Positions 30,926 to 40,600 of a DNA stretch of 64,000 nt are shown here, one piece after another (positions within the stretch are counted from its first letter, which is position 1; every line of letters begins with the position of its first letter). Source of the stretch: an uncultured Christensenella sp. (GTDB lineage Bacteria > Bacillota > Clostridia > Christensenellales > Borkfalkiaceae). Where the stretch lies: the NCBI GenBank assembly GCA_910579525.1, contig CAJTUK010000002.1, forward strand, positions 186,001-250,000. The letters are read 5' to 3'. The notes beneath the pieces are model-generated. The model saw nothing but the letters and a program-made list of their open reading frames with translations, had not been told where the DNA came from and did not search any database. A program made the position numbers and the translations under genes.

Positions 30926-31411
30926 ATGAAATGGAACAATGGCACAGAACGCATAGCGTTTGAAAAAGAGCATGCAAAAAATCGTAAAGCATACCTAAAA
31001 GCGGGTATGACTGAAGAGCAGATTAAAGAAATGTATGTCTTTGATAAACAATGGTACAACAGTTGTCGCCGAGAAGCTGAACGCACACAACAATTTGATA
31101 ACGCTTGCTTTTATGATGACGATGATAATTCGTCAAATAATCCACTCTATAAAAAGTTCTTACATAATTTCGCAACCACGGACAAGTATTGGAGTGAAGA
31201 ACGCTTTGATTGGATTGAGCAAATAGAAAATAAAGAACTTTATAAAGTTTTAAGCAATATGTCAGAAGAAGATAAAGAAATATTGACGGAAGTATTGTTT
31301 GACGGCTTTAACCAAACGGAAATTGCGGCTCATTTAGAGATAAGTCATCAAGCAATTTCTAAGAAATTTAAAAAATTTAAAATTATTTTTGAAAATTGGT
31401 TGCAAAAATGA
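30926..31411 (+). CDS. Sigma-70 region-4-like regulator of the element
   Basis: A 161-residue protein starting at ATG 30926 behind GGAGG. The N-terminal half is charged (RIAFEKEHAKNRKAYLKAGMT). The C-terminal part is a helix-turn-helix like sigma region 4: SEEDKEILTEVLFDGFNQTEIAAHLEISHQAISKKFKKFKIIF. Proteins of this type head many Firmicutes conjugative modules and are thought to regulate transfer genes. It is the first gene after the tandem terminators. Confidence 0.75.
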   Translation: MKWNNGTERIAFEKEHAKNRKAYLKAGMTEEQIKEMYVFDKQWYNSCRREAERTQQFDNACFYDDDDNSSNNPLYKKFLHNFATTDKYWSEERFDWIEQIENKELYKVLSNMSEEDKEILTEVLFDGFNQTEIAAHLEISHQAISKKFKKFKIIFENWLQK

Positions 31412-31466
31412 CTTCTTACTCGGCTACCCATTGTAGGGACAAGAAAATTACGTTTTGGAGAACGAT

Positions 31467-31658
31467 ATGAAAAATAAATATTATTCTGAATTTCCGCACC
31501 AGATAGAAACGCCATCAGAGAAGAAAATGCGGGAGATAGCGGAGCAAAACAAAGAAAGCGGCGAGAATTGGGAACAGAGCGCAGATTTTGTGCGTCTTGT
31601 CTTTGATTCGAATGAACTTCCGAGCCGTAGATTTATGAGGAGAAGAAATAATGGGTAA
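31467..31658 (+). CDS. Hypothetical small protein, 63 aa
   Basis: Starts at ATG 31467 behind GGAGAACGAT. It is charged and contains PHQIETPSEKKMREIAEQNKESGE and a FVRLVFDSNELPSRRFMRRR tail. It overlaps the giant gene by 8 nt. Such small genes stand before helicase/methylase genes in related elements; function unknown. Confidence 0.6.
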   Translation: MKNKYYSEFPHQIETPSEKKMREIAEQNKESGENWEQSADFVRLVFDSNELPSRRFMRRRNNG

Positions 31659-34600
31659 CGAAAGACTATTAGGACGTAATGCGGCAATAGCAAATATGTT
31701 CACAGATAGTGATCAGCTTAAAAACTATTACCGTTTCATAGCATTAAATCCGCATATAAATCTTCACGATGCTTGCAACATTTTATTAGCAAGACCTAAC
31801 GCAACCGTTTGCTATCCGTATGAAGAGTGGAACGAACTCGGTAGACAAGTCATAAGAGGTAAAAAGAGCATTGCTTATTACGATTATGATGGTTATAAAC
31901 AGTTCGTTTTTGATGTAAGCGACACTCGTGGTGATAGTCAATATAATTGCTCTTTAATGTCTAGGGAACACTTGCTTGTGGGTTTGAATGAATTGGTTGG
32001 TACAGACTTATTAGAAGCAAGTGATAGCGATTATACAAGCATTCTAAAAGCTACTAAATATTATTTAAATGAGCAAGGAATTGCTTCAGAAGATGAATTG
32101 CGTTCCGAACTGTTAGCGGAAGGTATAGCTTATTCGCTCTATTCAAAAACGGGGTTGCACCAAAATGAACATATAGAATTACAAGCTCTGCCTTTTTCAT
32201 TTAAGGAAAATGCCGAATTTGTAAAAGAAGTTTATGTTCAAGCTGAGTTACTTGCACAAGAAATCGAGGACGCTTATAAAAATAAGCAAGAAGAAATTAA
32301 AGTCCTTTATGATACGGAAGAAGAAACTTTATCGGACGATCCTAAATTGGCTGAACCCGTAAAAACGATAGTGCAAACACATTCGGCAATTATAAGCAAC
32401 TATAAAGGCTGTGACGTACTTTTACGTTGGATAAACCCCGAAAAGACTGATAGGGAAGCGGAAGTTTATCTTGGCAAAAGAGAAAATTACGACAATAGAG
32501 GTCATTACGATAACTCAGATAATTCTCTTGTTTTGATATCAAAGAATGAAAGAATCTTCGATTTCTTACATTCTTCTGAATGGGTATTCAGTCAGCAAGA
32601 AATGATAGATAAAGGCTTTTTAACTGAAAAAGATTATAAAGAATTTTATGAACTTGAAAACGGCGTACTCAAAGACTTTGAAAAAATAAGCGAAATCAAA
32701 TTTGCAGTTGATGTGAATATAGACGGTAGCGGTGAACCTTTCAAATATCCGAATTGGCAGAGCGAACAAACCGCCGACAATACGGAGCAGTCACAGTTGA
32801 CTCCGTATTATCAAACATACATAGAAGCGCAAAAAACAAGACCTGATGCAATTGTGCTTATTAAAACCAGCGATACCTTTGGCGATTACTATGTGATTTT
32901 GGGCGAGAGCGCAAAAAACTTAGCGGCTGAAAAAGATTTTACTTGTATTCACGTGGATGTGGGCTTGTCTAAAAAAGTCCCAATGTGTAGTGTGCCGCAA
33001 AAATATCTTGAAGATTTTGTAAACGAATTACTAGAACGGCACAGCGTTTTACTAATAGAGAACGATAAAGAGCCAAAGTTTATTCTTTCCTACGCAGAGG
33101 CATTGGAACAGAGTGCAAGGGTAGAAGAGAAACCTCAATCTAAACTTACGGAAATAGACAGCGAAGAACCCTCGCCGTTCGACGACGAGCAATTAACCTA
33201 TGATGATTGGCGCAACGAGCTTGCAGAAGAGCTTGGCGAACTAGCAGATGAGCAGTCTAACGAAGAGTTAGATGAAACAGACTCAAGCACGGACGAGCAA
33301 GATGAGGACGAAGATTTAGAGCAAGAAGAGAAGCCGATAATTGAGGGTAAGCAAAAGCCCACGCAGAAGAAATCTGAAAAGGGTATTAAAGACCGCAAGC
33401 GCAAAGAACAATCCACCGCGTCATTGTTTGATTTGCTTGAACCGCAAGAGAAAAGCCGTGAAGAACAAATGATAGAACGCCAACTTAAAGGTGGGAGCGG
33501 CATTCAGTACGGTAAGTTTCGCATTTTTGACAAGTATAACGAAAACCCATCTACAAACGCGTTTGCAGACTTTTTGAAAAAAGAGTACGGAATAGGTGGC
33601 TACGGTAGATGGGACGGAGATAATCAGACACATAATGCAAAAGGCATAAAAATGTCTTTAAGAGGTGAACAAGGCGAAACGCTTGAAGAAAAGTTTTTAA
33701 AGTGGCCCGAAGTAGCCGTTCGTATAGCAGACCTTATAGACGATGACAACTATCTTACAGAACAAGAGAAGAAAAATTATATCGTATACAAGGTAGAACA
33801 GAATCGCTTGCGTGAGCAACGTGCGGAAGAGCAACGCAAAAAGAACGAATTTATAAACCTTGTTATTACTTCCACGGACGAGAATAGGAAACAGCGCATT
33901 TTAGACGAATATGCAAAGACAACGGAGCTTACCGAATTTGCAAAGTTCTTGTGCAACGAATACGGTTACAGCTTGGAGGCTAATGCCGGCTATCATGCAA
34001 AGTATGATGCAACGGGAGTATGGCTGTCTAAATACGATAGCAACGGTAACACTAATATTCATACTTATTTGAAATGGGAGGAGTTTGCAGACAAGGTTTG
34101 TACGCTAATAGAGAATGACAGATATATAGAATACAAACCCGAAGAACAATTATCGCCCGAACAGCAGAAAATCAAGCATATTGTAGGGGCAATAGTAGAA
34201 GAAGGGACGAAAAAGACTACTGACGGTAAGTGGTTCAATTACTTTGAAGATTTCAAAGATGAAGAGCAATTTGTAAGGGAATACAAAAACGAAATTGCAC
34301 AACAACTTGTTTTAAGGGAAGAGGTTGCGGAAGTTGGGATGGACGATAACTGTATCGATACGACATTCCACCTTGAATATTGCTCTAACTATGATTGGAA
34401 TGCTGACGAAGAGGCGGAAGAGCAAGAAGAGAATACAGACCTTGCAAACGTATTAGACCAAAGTGAGTTAGGAGGTGCAAAGACAAGATTTCGTAACAAC
34501 GTGGAGGCAATTAAGCTCGTAAATAAACTTTATGCCGCCAACCGCAATCCTACGGAAGATGAAAAGAAAGTCTTGGCAAAGTTTGTTGGTTGGGGCGGTT

Positions 34601-37600
34601 TATCGCAAGCCTTTGACGAAAAAAACGAAAGTTGGAATAAGGAATATGCCGAACTTAAAGGCTTGTTATCGCAAGAAGATTACGAACAAGCAAGAAGTAG
34701 CACGCTCAACGCTTATTATACGGCAAAAGACGTTATAAACGGCATATATATGGCACTCAATCGCTTTGGGGTGCGTGGAAACAACCGCATTTTAGAGCCG
34801 TCTATGGGTACGGGAAACTTCTTCGGTTTTATGCCAAAGGAAATTGCAGATGGAGCAAAGCTATACGGTGTAGAGCTGGACAACCTTACTGGCAGAATTG
34901 CTACTAAGTTATATCCGCAAGCAAACGTGCAAATTAAAGGCTTTGAAGATACAAATTTCCCTGATGACAAGTTCGATATTATAGTCGGTAACGTGCCTTT
35001 CGGCGGTTATGGTGTCGCAGATAGTGCCTATAACAAGTACAATTTTAAAGTTCACGACTACTTTCTTGCGAAATCCATTGATAAAGTCAAACCTAACGGA
35101 ATTGTAGCGATAATTACGAGTAAAGGCACAATGGACAAGCTCAATCAAAGCGCACGAAAATACGTTGCTGAGCGAGCTGATTTGATTGGCGCAATTAGAC
35201 TTCCAAATACCGCTTTTAAGCAGACGGCAGGCACAGAAGCTGTGGCGGATATTCTATTCTTTCGTAAGCGAGAAAAAGCGATTGCCCCCCATATATCATC
35301 AAATGAATGGATTTCTACGGGTAAAACGGCAGAGGGCTTTGAAATAAATCAGTACTTTATCAACCACCCCGAAATGGTGCTTGGAACTTTGGCGGAAGAA
35401 ACAGGATTATATGGAGGTGTAGATACAACCGTTAAACCAGACGGAAGAGAGCTTACAGTTGCGCTTTCGGAAGCAATAAATCATTTACCGAAAGGCATCT
35501 ATAAAAATCCCGAAGTTGCACCCGAAGCAGAAGTAGCGACATTAGAAGATTACGATGTAAAGCCGTTCTGTTATAAAGCAATAGACGGAAAGCTCTATAT
35601 GCGCATTGGCGATGAATTGCGGGAACAGCCGATACCGAAATTTCCCAAAGACGCTTATCAACGTATAGAGGGAATGATAGAACTGCGTGAAGAACTTCAC
35701 CACGTTTTGGATATGCAATCGGGTGGTTGTTCGGACGAAGTTTTAAAAAAAGAGCAAGTAAAACTCAATAGACTCTACGACTTGTTTGTTAAACGGTACG
35801 GAAACATAAACGGGCAGACTAACATAAGGCTTTTCAAAGATGATGGCGATAGTGCTTTGCTTTTTGCTTGTGAGGACATTGACGAAGAAACAAAAGCAAT
35901 TACAAAATCCGATGTTTTCAGTAAGCGTACTATTAGACCGTATATTGTTCCAACAAACACAGATGACTGCTTTGAAGCGTTGCAAATTTCAAAGAACGAG
36001 CGTGGTAAGGTAGATATTTCCTATATTGAGGAACTTACCGGCAAAAGTTACGATGACGTAATATTCGAGCTTGGCGATTCTATATTCCGTGATCCCGAAA
36101 TTACGGATAGGGAAGATAAGTACTCCGGTTTTAAAACATCAGAGGAATATTTATCGGGGCTAGTAAAAGATAAGTTACAAACCGCACGTCGTTATGCCGC
36201 AGAGTTCCCCGAATATCAAAGGAATGTTGAAGCATTGGAACAAGTACAGCCAACGCCATTAACGGCAAGTGAAATTGCCGTAAGACTTGGGCAGACGTGG
36301 GTAGATAAGGATTATTATAAGCAATTCTATTGCGAACTTGTCAAAGTGCCGTGGTATATGCAAAGCGACGTGGAGCTGTTTTACAACCCTCACGATAGCA
36401 GTTGGCGGTTAGACCAAAAAGACAACGTGCGGTACAATACGCAAATGTACCAAAAACAAGTTTACGGTACAAACCGTGCGCCGGCGTACAGACTGTTTAT
36501 CGATAGTATGAACCTAAGACCTACGACCATTTACGATACGGTGGTCGATGCGGACGGTAAAGAGCGCAGAGTATTGAACCAAGCTGAAACCATTTCGGCA
36601 AGGGAAAAGCAAAACAAAATTAAGGAAGAATTTGTTAATTGGATTTTTGCAAATCCCGAACGTAGAGAGGAATTAGAAGCAACCTACAATAGGCTGTTTA
36701 ACAGAATAAAATTGCCGAGTTATGACGGTAGCTATCTCAAATTCCCCGAAATGAATCCCACAATAGAATTAAAATCGCACCAGAAGAATGCAATACACCG
36801 AATTATCACGAGCAAAGACAGTACGCTTTTGCACCACGTTGTGGGTTCGGGAAAAACTTACACCATAGTTGCTTCGATAATGAAAATGCGACAGTTGGGG
36901 CTTTGCAAAAAAGCTATGGTAACAGTACCTAACCACCTTGTGCAACAATGGGCAAGTGAATGGCGGAAATTGTACCCCAATGCAAAAATTCTTGTAGCAA
37001 CAAAGGAGGATTTAGAAAAGGACAACCGTCAAAAGTTTGTATCGAAAGTTGCGATGGGCGATTGGGACGGAATAATAATTGCGCAGTCGAGCTTTGCAAA
37101 GATACCTATATCTTCTGAACGGCAAATTAAAAAATTGGAGGAAGAAATAGAGAGTGTTGAGCTTACTATCAAGCACCAATGGGAAGAAAAAGGTATGCCT
37201 CGCGGCGCAGTCAAGAACTTAGAGCGCATAAAAAAGAGCCGCCAAGCCCAGCTCAAAAAACTTATGGATGACAGCAAAAAGGACGGCGTACTCATTTTTG
37301 AAAAACTTGGCGTTGATTACCTCTATGTTGATGAAGCTCACTACTATAAAAATCTGTTTTTGTTCTCGAAGATGAGCAACGTTGCTGGAATATCAAATGC
37401 CGCAAGTCAAAGAGCAAGCGACTTGAAATTGAAATGCGAGTATTTGCAAGAACTTCACGGCAACGATAGAGGTGTTGTGTTTGCAACTGGAACGCCGATT
37501 TCTAACTCAATGACAGAAATGTACACAATGCAGTCTTATTTGCAACCGAAAGTACTTAAAGACACGAACATAATGTTTTTTGACGGTTGGGCAGCAGATT

Positions 37601-40600
37601 TCGGCGAAACTATAACGAGTATGGAACTTGCACCAAGCGGTCAAGGCTATCGTGCAAGAACTAGGTTTGCAAAATTCACTAATCTTCCCGAACTTTTAAC
37701 AATGTACCGTAGTTTTGCAGACGTGCAAACGGCAGATATGGTAAAGCTGAACGTTCCCGAAGCAGAGCGCAGAGTTGTAAATCTGAAACCAAGTGAAACT
37801 ACAATACAACTTGCGGAAGAGATAGCAGAAAGAGCGGAAATGATTTACGGAGGCAATGTTGATTCGCATATAGACAATATGCTTAAAGTTACCTCAGACG
37901 GCAAAAAACTTGCCCTTGATCCTCGATGTTACGTGCCGACTTCTGACGATGAGCAAGGTAGCAAACTGAATGAAGCGGCACAACGCATCCACGAGGTATG
38001 GGAAGAAACCGCAGAATCAAAAGGAACACAGATAGTATTTTGTGATTTATCCACGCCGAAGAGAAAGTTTGAAGAGTATGAGTACGGTAAACACTTTGAC
38101 GCATATAACGAACTCAAATACAAGCTCGTCCAAAAAGGTATTCCCGCCGAAGAAATAGCTTTTATTCACGACGCTAAAACGGACGAACAGAAGCAAGCAT
38201 TATTTGATAATGTCAATAGCGGTGAAATAAGAGTTCTGTTAGGCAGTACGGAGAAATGCGGAGCAGGAACAAACGTGCAAAAACGATTGGTCGCTTTACA
38301 TCATTTAGATACACCGTACAGACCAAGCGATATGGCACAGCGTGAGGGTAGAATTATCCGTCAAGGAAACACCAATGACAAAGTACAGATATTCACTTAT
38401 GTAACCGAGCGCACGTTTGACAGTTATTCTTATCAAATTCTCGAAAACAAGCAACGCTTTATTTCGCAAATCGACAGAGGTGATTTAACCGTGCGTGAAG
38501 CGGAAGATATAGACGAAACTACGCTTTCTTATGCAGAGATAAAAGCGATAACTGCGGCTAACCCGAAGATAAAGCGAAAAATGGAAGTTGATACCGAAAT
38601 AGCAAGGTTGCGAGTTTTGGAGGGACAGTACAGAAAAAACCTATATGATTTACAAGATAAAATTCGTAAAGGTTTCCCCGAAGATATACGCAAGCAAGAA
38701 CTTTTAATAGAGCGGGTAACTTTGGATTTAATGCACTTTGAAAGCAGTAAACCAAGCAACCCCGAAGAGTTCAAAATCAGCGTAAACGGGAATGAGTATA
38801 CGGACAAGAAAGAGGGCGGTCAAGCACTTATGGACGCCCTATATGCAAGCAAACCCGAAACGGTTGTTGCCGAGTATTGCGGTTTCAAGATAAGTATGAA
38901 CCCTATAAAAAATATAGCGGGCGAAAGAGAAATTACGCTTATAGCCAACGGTCAGTATGCTTTGAACATCAGCGATAGTGCTTTCGGCAATCTGCAAAGA
39001 ATGGACAACTTTTTCAACGACTTGCCCGCTCGTAAAGATAGACTCGAAAAACGCTTGAACCAATTAAACCAAGATTTTGAGATTGCAAAGGAACAAGTTG
39101 AAAAACCGTTTGAACAAGCAGAACAACTGTCTGCACTATTAAGTGAACAAATTCAACTCAACACGGAACTTAATCTTGATAAAAAGGAACAGAGCGTAGT
39201 AATAGAGGACGGGAACGATACGGATGACGTTAATTACAGAATGTTGCCCACGCAAAAAGATATAAGGGAGGTAAACATAATAGACGAAGAAGATAAAGTG
39301 GCGTCAATGAAAATAGAGGTGTTGCCGGATTACTCAATCACCCAAGATGAAATGCACGATTACGGTTATAAGTGGGACGGTATGTTGCCGCTTAGTCGCA
39401 AAACTGCATTAAAACTTTGGATTATGGGATTGACGGTTTGTAAACTCAGTAAAGATGATGACCATTCGGAAGTAGATGATTACAGCGATTTTGACAGCGT
39501 CAATACCACTATATACGGCATAGAGAAACCCGTATGGAAAAATTATTTGAATAACGAAAAATCAATACCGTATTCAATGGCGAGATTACAAGTTGTAAGC
39601 GCCGTAAGAAAAATGATTTCAAGCGATATGAGCTATATCGATGATAAATTCATAGGCAAGTTTAAACTTGAAAATTCCAAAGAACTGACTGACTTGGAAA
39701 ACGTTTTGCAGAATGTAAATCAGTATGACAAAGACAGCATTAAATCTGAATTTTCATATGTTTTGGACGAATTTACGGAACGGCTATGGTGTGAGGAACT
39801 TAAATACTACGGTTGGACTAAAAGCGACATTCCAAAATCAATAGCGGAAAACGTTACCGATGCAGAACTGAAAGAACTCGCTAAAAATTTAACAAAAACT
39901 TATGATGCCAAAAAAGAGCTTATGGTAAGACTTGGCGGTATGAGTGAAGAAGAAATCGACGCGTTGAATTTGCCGGTATTTGACGACGAACTCACAGTAG
40001 TAGGCAAAGAGCCGTCGGTTTACCTTGACTATGAAAAATATTTGCCGGGCGTACTTGCTCTACGCAATGAAATTACGGGCGATTATTACGTTATAAATGA
40101 TACTTCGGCAAAATGTAAAAGCGGTAAAGAGCTTGAATTCGGCGATAAAACGGACGTGGAAACAATACTTGCATATGACGGATTAAATAACGGAAATCCG
40201 CTTAAAGAGTTTCGTTCGGAAAGTGAAGCGAAGACGTATTTTCTTGAAAAGGTAAATGCAATTCGCTCGGTTGTCGCTAATAGCACGAACGTTCGTGAAG
40301 CTGTGAAAAGCAGTACGATTTTAGAGTTTGATAAGTTCAAAAAAGAAATGCTGAACAAGCCGTCTGACGAAGTGTTCTTAAACAATTACAAAATACATTG
40401 TTTCAACGAATTAGGAGCTGTTATAGAAGATGACGAAGAGTATTTTTCGGACGACGATTATCAGGCTTTATATCGGGAACGGGGACATATTCTTGAAAGT
40501 CTGTATAACGATTTTCTTACTACGGAAAGCTACAACCTTGAAGATTATGATAGCAAGCTAATTTTTATAAAGGACTATTGCGAGTATTACCATAGTGATA